Under the pieces are notes generated by a model. It was not told where the DNA came from. It made no database searches and was given only the letters and a program-made list of their open reading frames with translations. Below, in pieces: positions 56,967 through 64,000 of a stretch of DNA of 64,000 nt. Numbering within the stretch: position 1 is the first letter of the stretch; every line of letters starts with the position of its first letter. The stretch lies in the NCBI GenBank assembly GCA_016842085.1, contig JAEVEX010000040.1, positions 62,001 to 126,000 of the forward strand, given 5' to 3'. The DNA comes from Candidatus Thermoflexus tengchongensis. GTDB lineage: Bacteria; Chloroflexota; Anaerolineae; Thermoflexales; Thermoflexaceae. Both the position numbers and the translations under genes were made by a program.

Positions 56967-57103
56967 GGGCATTGCCTCCTGATCAGAATCTCCAGCCTCC
57001 CATTTACAGGCTGGACGTTGCAGGCGTTCCCCCTTCCCCTTTATGAGGAGAGCGCCAGCCGCGTAACTCCGGTGCTTTTAGCGCTCCCCCTCTCAGCACG
57101 TTC

Positions 57104-58195
57104 TCAGGGGCGGAGGATTTCCACATTATAAACCGGAACCCAGATCTTATCCGTCTCTCCATCCAGCTGAATCTCTGCGCACCAGCTCCGCAAACCGCTA
57201 TCCAGCGTCCATGGGTAAGGAGAGATCCTTGATACGGTTCCGGTGCGCCCCCGATAGGGTTCCCGCAACAGGCGCACCCGGACGCCGGGATGGAGATCGG
57301 CATCCCCCGTCGGCTCGGGGGGAGGCGGGTTCTCCGCAGGGACAGGGATCAGGATCTCCGGACGGCCGGGCCGGCCGTCCGGACCGGCGAACGGCCGCAC
57401 CACAAAGGCTTCCCGCCCCTGATAGATGGAAAGGATCCGGAAGATCCCGGGATGCATCGGAAGACGGCCGAACCCCTCGGTTAAAACAACCGGGAAGGAA
57501 AGCTCGCGCAACATCGGCAGGAGGGAAGCCTCCATGCTCCCGGCGATAATCCCCCGAACCTGGAGCCGCTCTGCCTGCTCCAGGGCGCCGGGTTCGATCC
57601 ATGCTCCTCCCACCACGATCGTGCCCTGAGCGACCGGGTCGATCGCCCGGGCCCGCAAAGGCTCCGCCCCGCTGGTGACGATCCGGATCATCCCGTTGAA
57701 ATCCACGCCGCTGGACCAGAAGGCCTGGATCAGGGCACCGGTGGTTTCGATCACCGCACCATAGTCAGGAATAACCTCCACCACCTTCCCCGGGAACCCG
57801 GCCCGGAGCTCCAGGGAACGTGTCCCGGCCCGGATCAGGACTTTCCCTCCTGCTGCTATGACGATCTCCCCATCTACCGGTGAACGCACCCGCAAGGTGC
57901 GCAGGCCCAGCCAGATCCGCCGCCTCGCCAGGACCTCCTGCGCTCGCACGGAAGCGCCGGTCTTCCGCTGCAAATATGCGGCGGCCCGCTGAGGCGAGAC
58001 CTTCAGCGCCCGGGCGATATCCACGATCACCACCCCGGCCGGTTGCTCTGCCACGGCGAGAACGGTGGTCGCATCCACTACATCCCCGCGCTGAACCCGC
58101 ACCTTCCCGGGGATGGGCAGTCGACGCTCTCGACGGATCGTCGCCAGAGGCATAAACGTAACGGCTTCCGGGTAAAAACGCAGTGCTTCCATCAT
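57104..58195 (-). CDS. Conserved Chloroflexota-type protein with barrel-sandwich and KOW-like segments
   Basis: 363 residues without a signal peptide. RVRSPVDGEIVIAAGGKVLIR (about 102-122) looks like a biotinyl/lipoyl-type barrel-sandwich hybrid. A middle alpha/beta part (GTIVVGGAWIEPGALEQAER, VRGIIAGSMEASLLP) could be a nucleotide- or ligand-binding fold. VRVRLLREPYRGRTGTV near 310 resembles a KOW motif. It sits directly downstream of the MutL-like gene on the same strand. The biochemical function is unknown. Confidence 0.65.
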   Translation of the reverse strand: MMEALRFYPEAVTFMPLATIRRERRLPIPGKVRVQRGDVVDATTVLAVAEQPAGVVIVDIARALKVSPQRAAAYLQRKTGASVRAQEVLARRRIWLGLRTLRVRSPVDGEIVIAAGGKVLIRAGTRSLELRAGFPGKVVEVIPDYGAVIETTGALIQAFWSSGVDFNGMIRIVTSGAEPLRARAIDPVAQGTIVVGGAWIEPGALEQAERLQVRGIIAGSMEASLLPMLRELSFPVVLTEGFGRLPMHPGIFRILSIYQGREAFVVRPFAGPDGRPGRPEILIPVPAENPPPPEPTGDADLHPGVRVRLLREPYRGRTGTVSRISPYPWTLDSGLRSWCAEIQLDGETDKIWVPVYNVEILRP

Positions 58196-58361
58196 GGGTC
58201 AGGCTCGAGAGCAGAGATTATTCCCGCGTTTCTCTGTTCATCGCTTACACAGTTGGGCTCCGATTGGGAGCCTTCTCTTGCAGCCCGAAGGGCCGTGAGA
58301 AAGGGGAAAATATCCTTTTGAGGCCGGGCTGGCCCCAGAAAGTCCTGGGAGGAAAGCCGTA

Positions 58362-60131
58362 TCAAAGGCCCCCGCCCAGGGCGCCGATATCCCAGAGCCA
58401 GCGCTGGATTTGCTCCCGGCGCGCCTTGGGATCTTCCGCCAGTCGTAGCGGGCGACCCCGCCCATCCACGATGAGCCCCAGCAACCCGCCCACAATCCGG
58501 ATCCGCCGGGGGGCCCGTCGAGGCCCCCAACCCAGATCCACCGGGCGCCGCATCCGGAACCGCCTCAGTTCGGTTTCCCCCACCCCCAGGATGGGGACCA
58601 CCTCCAGCCGTCCCCCCCGCGCCTCAATTTCATATACGGACTCGGAGCCGTCCGGCCCGCGATGATGCACTTCAACGGTGAACAGCAACTCATCCGGAGC
58701 CACCGGGCCATCCAGAGCGGGAGCCAGAACGGTGGCCAGGGGGGTCCACGGCCGGCTGTGCACGACCTCCACCGCCAGCAGGGCATCCACGGCCGCTAGA
58801 GCCCCTAACCCCGGGGTAAGCCCAACTGGATCCCAGAGCAGGGTCGTGATGCCCACCGGCTGCAGCGCATCCAGGGCGACCAGAGCCAGCGCGCCCGGAC
58901 GAGCATGGGAGGCAAAGGCCCCACCGGTTAGAAGAATGGGCTCGAAGGCCCAGGGGGATCGCCCCAGTTCCGGCCAGAGCGTTCGCAGCTGTTCCCAGGC
59001 CTCCGCCAGGGCCTCCCGGGCGAACGCCAGCTCGATCCACAGCTCTTCCATCGTTTGAGGGATGGAGAGCGGATGCATCGCCTTCGTCCAGACGAAGGCT
59101 TCCAGGGTTTCCGGGCGGACCTCCTGGGGGAGCCATCGGGTGATGCGCTCATATCCCCGACGTTGATACAGGCTCAGGATCCCCTGGCCGATTCCACTTT
59201 CCGATTGCACGACCTGGGCCAGCAGCCCGCCGTGGGCGGCTGTGACCACGGTATGATTCCCCCCCACGTCCACCACCAGCGTCCCCCGATCCGGGGTCTC
59301 CAGGCTCAGGTAACGGGCCACATGGCTCAGCGCCCGGGCCGTCGGCAGAACCTCTCCCCGGGCCCAGCTCTGTAAAAGAGAGAGACCGGGAAGGCTCGCC
59401 AGCGCCCGCTCCACATATCGCTGATCCATCCTCTCCACCACCGGGCCAATGTGCTCCACATCCGGCCGGGGGCGGACATTTTGTAACACCTGGAGGGGAA
59501 GCTCTCGACCGGCCAGGGCCACGGCTTCCTCCCGCAGGACCGCGTTTCCGGCGAAGAGGATCCATGGGCGTTCTCCTTCTGGACGTAATCGGGCCGCCAG
59601 GGCCGCCGTTTCCAGGAGCGCCTGAACCGGCCGGGCCGCCCCGCCATCCATGCCTCCCGCGATCACCACCAGATGGGGCTCGGCAGCGATCAGGGCCTGC
59701 AGCCACTCCTCCTCTGTCTGACGCCGCCCATCGATGGGAACCACCGAAAGGACCTCCACGATCTGCGTATAGGCGCTGGCTGCTGCCCGTCGGAGGCTGC
59801 CGAGGCTCCATTCCGGCGAAAGACCTCCCAGGGCCACCCGGATCGGAGGGGCCGCGCTGAGGGTCATCAGACACGCATCCACGCCCGCCCCGGTGGAGAG
59901 CTCAGGTGCGATAAGGATCCCTTGAGGATCCAGAAGAAGGCGCCCGGAGATCGCGCTCAGATACTCCAGCGCCCGGATCCCCCCCAGGGCCAGGTCGGGG
60001 TGGGCCGCATGCAGATGGGTAGGAGCGCTGGCGGCGGCCACAAAGCGAAAGCGATCCTCCACCCGGGCAAACAGAAGCGCACGGGTCTGTGTGCTCCCCA
60101 CATCGATCGTCACCAGGCTTTTCCAGCTCAT
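58362..60131 (-). CDS. Glutamate mutase MutL-like actin-fold ATPase family protein
   Basis: 589 residues. LVTIDVGSTQTRALLF at the start is the phosphate-1 motif of the ASKHA (actin/Hsp70/sugar kinase) fold. VVIAGGMDGG, LFAGNAVLREE, TLVVDVGGNHTVVTAA (phosphate-2) and ILLTGGAFASHA (adenosine motif) follow. This is the order in MutL, the reactivase-like protein encoded with glutamate mutase. No mutase gene is present here, so a different role is likely. ATG 60131 follows GGAGTGGAG; GTG 60137 is an alternative. Confidence 0.8.
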   Translation of the reverse strand: MSWKSLVTIDVGSTQTRALLFARVEDRFRFVAAASAPTHLHAAHPDLALGGIRALEYLSAISGRLLLDPQGILIAPELSTGAGVDACLMTLSAAPPIRVALGGLSPEWSLGSLRRAAASAYTQIVEVLSVVPIDGRRQTEEEWLQALIAAEPHLVVIAGGMDGGAARPVQALLETAALAARLRPEGERPWILFAGNAVLREEAVALAGRELPLQVLQNVRPRPDVEHIGPVVERMDQRYVERALASLPGLSLLQSWARGEVLPTARALSHVARYLSLETPDRGTLVVDVGGNHTVVTAAHGGLLAQVVQSESGIGQGILSLYQRRGYERITRWLPQEVRPETLEAFVWTKAMHPLSIPQTMEELWIELAFAREALAEAWEQLRTLWPELGRSPWAFEPILLTGGAFASHARPGALALVALDALQPVGITTLLWDPVGLTPGLGALAAVDALLAVEVVHSRPWTPLATVLAPALDGPVAPDELLFTVEVHHRGPDGSESVYEIEARGGRLEVVPILGVGETELRRFRMRRPVDLGWGPRRAPRRIRIVGGLLGLIVDGRGRPLRLAEDPKARREQIQRWLWDIGALGGGL

Positions 60132-60231
60132 CTCCACTCCATCCCGGGGATCCGGGGAGATATGAATTCCTCCCCAGGGCTTTAGGGGCTGGGCGGAGCG
60201 CCCTCGGGGCCCTGCCCGGCCCCCGAACGGC

Positions 60232-60846
60232 CTAACGCCACCACTGGCTCAATGCCTGAATCAGGAATTCCGCGCGACCGATCAGGAGGGAGATCCCGGT
60301 GATCAGGGCGCTACCGAACAGCGTGCCGAGCGCGAAGGCCCATACCGCGCGCCCCAGAGCCTGAATCCCTGTCCAGATGGGGTTCAGGATGCGGCCCCGG
60401 GCCGGGGGACGATAGAACTGAGCCGTTAGCAATGCCAGCAGAGTCGCCACCAGTCCCAGGGTGATCCCCTGCCCCGCCCCGGCCATCAGTTGAGGTCCCA
60501 GGGTGCCCCACAATGCCCCTGCTCCTGCCGTTCCCAAACCGATCCCCAGGGCGACGGCCAGTCCGAGATCTCCCACCAGCCCCAGTCGAGGCACCCCCCT
60601 GGCCAGGATCAGAACGCCCAGCCCCACCTCCAGAAACAGCAGGCCTCGCCGCAGGGAATCGGTCGTGGTCATGAGCTCCCGCCACTGGGGGATCAGGACG
60701 TTCCAGAGCATCACGGCCATGAAGTAGCCCACGCTGAGCCCGACCAGCGCGCTGGCGGCCAGGCGATAGATGGCCGTGTCATCGATCAGGTAGCTCAGGA
60801 TCATCAGGGTCAGGAGCAAAGCCACCGTCATTCCCACAGATTCCAT
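60232..60846 (-). CDS. Multi-pass membrane protein of unknown function
   Basis: 204 residues with six or seven hydrophobic segments (for example VALLLTLMILSYLI, SALVGLSVGYFMAVMLW, ITLGLVATLLALLTAQF, AFALGTLFGSALITGISLLI). The loops are short, with no metal or catalytic motif. GGAGAAGCGCG precedes ATG 60846. It lies 26 bases after the zinc-ribbon gene and 100 bases before the MutL-like gene, forming one probable transcript. Confidence 0.7.
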   Translation of the reverse strand: MESVGMTVALLLTLMILSYLIDDTAIYRLAASALVGLSVGYFMAVMLWNVLIPQWRELMTTTDSLRRGLLFLEVGLGVLILARGVPRLGLVGDLGLAVALGIGLGTAGAGALWGTLGPQLMAGAGQGITLGLVATLLALLTAQFYRPPARGRILNPIWTGIQALGRAVWAFALGTLFGSALITGISLLIGRAEFLIQALSQWWR

Positions 60847-60872
60847 CGCGCTTCTCCAGACGCACCGCCTGG

Positions 60873-63074
60873 TTATTCGTGAACCTCTATTGGCCTTCGA
60901 AAGAGACGGAGCGCCAGCCCTACGCCAATGAGCGCAATGACCAGCACCTGAAGGACCGTCTGCGCCTGAAGGTCGAAGAAGGCCGGGCTGCCTTCCGGAA
61001 CCGGTCCGTTCAGCAGCAACGCGTCCCGGAGGCCGATCGCGATCGCACGCAGCTGCCCACTCTCCCGATAAGGAGCCACGTAGGGGGCCAGGTTCGCGCC
61101 GATCGCGGCGATCACCGGCACTTCCGGGGGAAGAACCCCCTGCGCCTGCTGAACCCATCCCCGCAAGACATCCGGCGATCCGGTGATCAGAACCACCAGA
61201 TTTACCCGGGCGGCCAGGGGATCATCCCCGAAATCCCGGGCCACCGGGAGCCCCTGGAATGGCTGCCCCCGATAATCCATCCCCAGCTGGCGGAGGGAAC
61301 GGGTGAGGAGACGGGCCACTCCCACTTCCTGACCCGGATAGTATCCCAGATGGACCACTCGCTCGCCGTAATCCGGGCGCGCCTGAATCACCTGAGCTGC
61401 CTGAGCGGCACCCCATGGGGAGAGGCTTACCGTTAACACGCGAACGCCCCGGGCAGCGAGCCGCTCGATGATCCACTGGAGATAGAGCTCCAGCTCCGCC
61501 GCGCGATCCGGCCCGTAATCCACCGCGACCAGGGCGATGCCTCCCGAAGGCACCTGATCCAGACGGGCCAGGAAATCCGCGGGAGGCGTCAGGAGGACAG
61601 GCTGGAAGAACGGCAGCGGCCAGTAGAGCCCCAGGATCAACGCGCCGATGAGAAGGGCGAAAAGCAGCCAGCGCTCCAGCGTAGCCGCCAGACCCGCAGG
61701 GGCCCGCTCCATCGCCCGTTCCCCGGGCATGAAGTTCAGGCCCTGATCCAGCATGCTCTGCCACGCCTGGGCCCGGGTGAGAAGCTCAGGAGCCGGCTCG
61801 GATCGAAGCCGGGCCGCGGGTCCATGGACCTCCGCCAGCCGCCAGTTCAAAGGCAGCACATCCACCAGACCTGCCAGCGGCCCCCGGGTCTCCACAGCCG
61901 CCGGTTCGATCGCCGGGATCGCTTCCGCGGGAGCCTGAGCTTCTTCTTCGGGAACCGGCTGAAGGGTCTGCAGCCACTCCGGCATTTCGGCGAGCACCGC
62001 CTCCAGATCCGTGAAGGGAGGAACTTCGGCAGGCGCCGGAGGCGCTTCCACAGGAAACTCTTCCTGAACCAGGAAAACGCTCGCCTGTGCCGACAGTTCT
62101 TCTTCTAAAGGAATCTCCTTCGCTGTTAGAGGGCTTTCCTCTGGCTTCCATGCCTCAAAAGGCTCATGGGGCGCTTCCGCGATGGCTTCCTTCGATTCCC
62201 CTGGCCATCCTGGAATTTCCTCCGCTTCCGGCCCAAACGGCAACACCGCCCCGGTTTCCTCCTCCAGTTCTGGAGGAACCTCGACAACCTGGGAAGGCAT
62301 CAGGGCCTCCCCTTCCCGTTCCAGAGGCCATTCGATAAACGGCGCAGTCCCCAACGGGGAAGCCTCGGGGCCCTGTTCCGGGGCCTCGCCAGGCGTCTCC
62401 AGCCATGGGAAAGGAGGCTCCTCGCCTTCCTGAATGGGCGGGATGCCTGGGAATGGAAAAGATCCGGATTCCTCCTCCGTGGGCTCTGTCACAGGCCATG
62501 GCTCCGGGATCTCCGGTGGGACGCCTTCAAAAGAAGGAGGAATGGAAAGCTCTTCCGGGGAACCCTCCGGTTCGAACACGGGGAGGATCTCCTCCATCGC
62601 TGGCGTCCATGGGATGGGCTCCGGCGCTGGTGAGGCCGGTTTCTCTTCCTCCAGCCATTCCCACGGCGCGGGAGCAGGAGCTTCCACGCTGGGTGGTTTC
62701 TCTTCCTCAGCAAGAGAGGGAGGAGCCCCCTCCTCTTCCAGGATGGCCTCGGCGGGCCTGGCCTCTGGGGTGGGAGGCTGGGCCTCCAGTGGGAGCTCCG
62801 GGAAAAGCTCCTCCAGCGCCGCGACCCAATCCATCCCCACCCCTACGGTTTCGGGAGCCTCTTCCCCCGAAGGCCCCTCCACCCCCTCTATCGCTTCGGA
62901 CTCCAGGCGGGCGCCGCATTGCTCACAGAAGATCGTCCCGGTGGGATTCCGATAGCCGCAGACGGGGCACAGGACTCCCCCCTCTACGGAGACAGGAGTC
63001 AGGCTGGCTCCGCACTGCTCGCAGGCTGCCTGATCATCCGGATTGGAAGCCCCACAAACTGGACAGGATTTCAT
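60873..63074 (-). CDS. Zinc-ribbon, Glu/Pro-rich membrane protein
   Basis: 733 residues. Two N-terminal zinc ribbons (CPVCGASNPDDQAACEQCG at about 4-22, and CPVCGYRNPTGTIFCEQCG soon after) precede a long Glu/Pro-rich low-complexity region (about 60-430). A membrane span (about 466-488, LLFALLIGALILGLYW) leads to an alpha/beta domain of about 200 residues (GGIALVAVDYGPDRAAELELYL; GVRVLTVSLSP), and a second span near the end (VLQVLVIALIGVGLAL). The middle domain would be outside and the zinc ribbons inside. GGGGAGG precedes ATG 63074. Function unknown; it may tether cytoplasmic partners to the membrane. Confidence 0.7.
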   Translation of the reverse strand: MKSCPVCGASNPDDQAACEQCGASLTPVSVEGGVLCPVCGYRNPTGTIFCEQCGARLESEAIEGVEGPSGEEAPETVGVGMDWVAALEELFPELPLEAQPPTPEARPAEAILEEEGAPPSLAEEEKPPSVEAPAPAPWEWLEEEKPASPAPEPIPWTPAMEEILPVFEPEGSPEELSIPPSFEGVPPEIPEPWPVTEPTEEESGSFPFPGIPPIQEGEEPPFPWLETPGEAPEQGPEASPLGTAPFIEWPLEREGEALMPSQVVEVPPELEEETGAVLPFGPEAEEIPGWPGESKEAIAEAPHEPFEAWKPEESPLTAKEIPLEEELSAQASVFLVQEEFPVEAPPAPAEVPPFTDLEAVLAEMPEWLQTLQPVPEEEAQAPAEAIPAIEPAAVETRGPLAGLVDVLPLNWRLAEVHGPAARLRSEPAPELLTRAQAWQSMLDQGLNFMPGERAMERAPAGLAATLERWLLFALLIGALILGLYWPLPFFQPVLLTPPADFLARLDQVPSGGIALVAVDYGPDRAAELELYLQWIIERLAARGVRVLTVSLSPWGAAQAAQVIQARPDYGERVVHLGYYPGQEVGVARLLTRSLRQLGMDYRGQPFQGLPVARDFGDDPLAARVNLVVLITGSPDVLRGWVQQAQGVLPPEVPVIAAIGANLAPYVAPYRESGQLRAIAIGLRDALLLNGPVPEGSPAFFDLQAQTVLQVLVIALIGVGLALRLFRRPIEVHE

Positions 63075-63221
63075 TCCAAAACCTCCCCAGATTCTGCCAG
63101 GGAATCCCCCACCCTCCTTATGCTGCTCCGCGGCGTGGGGAGGAGGGAAAGATCCTTTTGCTGGGAATGGGCATCCCTTCGGCGTGCCCATCCCCAGCAA
63201 CCGCTCGAACAGGATTTCGCT

Positions 63222-63845
63222 TTATCGACCCAGCGGCCGGTCCAGCCACAGAAAGACCCGCACCATAAACACCACCACGCCGATGGCGACCCCCATCAGG
63301 ATCCCCCGGATCCCACCGGTGGCCAGTGGAGATAACAGCGTCTCATAAAAGGAACCGAACAGGGTGGGGAGAAGGGTTCCGCCTGAATGGATGATGAGCA
63401 TGGTGAGGACACCGGCGACGAAGAGCAAAACGTAAGCGGAGCGGCGGGTGCGCAACAGGCGCCAGAGGGCCAGAACCATAAAGAAAGGCAGCAGGGCGCC
63501 TATGGAGGCCTCTAACGGCAACAATCCATATCGATAAATCCAGCCGGTCCAGGGCCCGGCGAGGCCGTTTCCTCTGAGGGCGCCTTCCGCAAGAGAAAGC
63601 AGCAGAAACGCCAGAGCTGTGAGCGCGGCCACCAGACTATACGGCCAGCCTTCGGCGCGCGCTCCCACCCGGTGAAAATGGGCTTCCAGAAACGAGAAGA
63701 AGCCGACCACCGCCGCATAGGCCAGAAGGGTGGAGCCCAGCTCGGTCAGGCTCTGACGGAGAATCGGCTGAGGCCACACATAGGGCGACAGGGTCAGGGC
63801 AATGATCAGGCTCAAAAGGCCCGCCGACAACACGCGTCGAAACAT
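63222..63845 (-). CDS. Multi-pass membrane protein of unknown function
   Basis: 207 residues with about six hydrophobic spans (LLSLIIALTLSPYVW, LVAALTALAFLLLSLAEGAL, LLPFFMVLALWRLL, AYVLLFVAGVLTMLII, GVAIGVVVFMVRVFLWL). GGAGGGATCCGA precedes ATG 63845. It is read in the same direction as the zinc-ribbon gene 147 bases downstream and probably belongs with it. Confidence 0.7.
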   Translation of the reverse strand: MFRRVLSAGLLSLIIALTLSPYVWPQPILRQSLTELGSTLLAYAAVVGFFSFLEAHFHRVGARAEGWPYSLVAALTALAFLLLSLAEGALRGNGLAGPWTGWIYRYGLLPLEASIGALLPFFMVLALWRLLRTRRSAYVLLFVAGVLTMLIIHSGGTLLPTLFGSFYETLLSPLATGGIRGILMGVAIGVVVFMVRVFLWLDRPLGR

Positions 63846-63880
63846 TCGGATCCCTCCTTTCCCCATCCCCGCGGGGAAGA

Positions 63881-64000
63881 TCAACGCAACGCAAATCCCA
63901 GCGCCACCAGCATCAGGAGCGCGATCAACAACCAGCGGATCAGATCATGGGTCAGGAGGAGGGCCGACAGATGTCCAGAGATCTCTTCAGGGGAAGGGGC
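63881..64000 (-). CDS. C-terminal end of a membrane protein, cut by the window edge
   Basis: Thirty-nine codons and a TGA read in from the right edge: APSPEEISGHLSALLL, then THDLIRWLLIALLMLVALG and a short FALR end. One hydrophobic span closes the protein. Its stop is 35 bases before the next gene's ATG on the same strand, so it belongs to the membrane-protein cluster. Identity unknown. Confidence 0.55.
   Translation of the reverse strand, partial: APSPEEISGHLSALLLTHDLIRWLLIALLMLVALGFALR

Overview
The window is GC-rich bacterial DNA with short intergenic gaps and good Shine-Dalgarno sites. It has lipoproteins and cellulases with Pro/Thr-rich linkers, pyruvate:ferredoxin oxidoreductase, and a MutL-like/zinc-ribbon membrane-protein gene set. 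I infer a thermophilic member of the Chloroflexota (Anaerolineae/Thermoflexia-like). No rRNA, tRNA or CRISPR array is visible.

Layout. 1-7093 (minus): a partial Uma2-type gene, ridA, an AAC(3)-family acetyltransferase, enoyl-CoA hydratase, a CPBP membrane protease, a PLD-family protein, a small unknown gene and a secreted zinc peptidase. 7459-12113 (plus): nifJ and a dihydroorotate-dehydrogenase-like gene. 12330-22450 (minus): a sugar-uptake cluster read in the order LacI regulator, binding protein, two permeases, ATPase, CehA-type PHP hydrolase, GH38 alpha-mannosidase. The regulator has a consensus promoter and a palindrome just before its start codon.

23318-40445 is a cellulose-utilisation locus. 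A LacI/CebR-like regulator and a GH116 beta-glucosidase are read leftward. Read rightward are a family-5 binding protein, a binding-protein-like gene without a signal peptide, a secreted GH12-CBM2-GH6 enzyme, a secreted GH48-CBM2 enzyme running into a frame-disrupted GH5 (beta-mannanase-type) remnant, two Dpp/Opp-type permeases and two ATPases. A perfect CebR-type operator, TGGGAGCGCTCCCA, sits at the predicted transcription start of the importer promoter. A related palindrome lies before the regulator's own start. Together the genes would degrade cellulose outside the cell, import cellodextrins and hydrolyse them inside.

40737-45231 holds tenA and a decay zone: a dead IS1-like transposase, a DUF3267 gene, and a pseudogene copy of the cellodextrin permease split by an IS630-type element. 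45254-52040: a clan GH-A glycosidase, a small cysteine-motif gene, a DUF971 gene with fmt, an HELSH membrane protein, a UPF0175/DUF3368 toxin-antitoxin pair and a transposon-end remnant. 52041-56422: a pantothenate/CoA set (panB, panE, panC, coaX), with a tandem GC-rich repeat array between panC and coaX. 56499-64000 (minus): an LPQTG-tailed membrane protein, a KOW-like protein, a MutL-like actin-fold protein, a membrane protein, a zinc-ribbon/Glu-Pro-rich membrane protein and two more membrane-protein genes, the last cut by the window edge.
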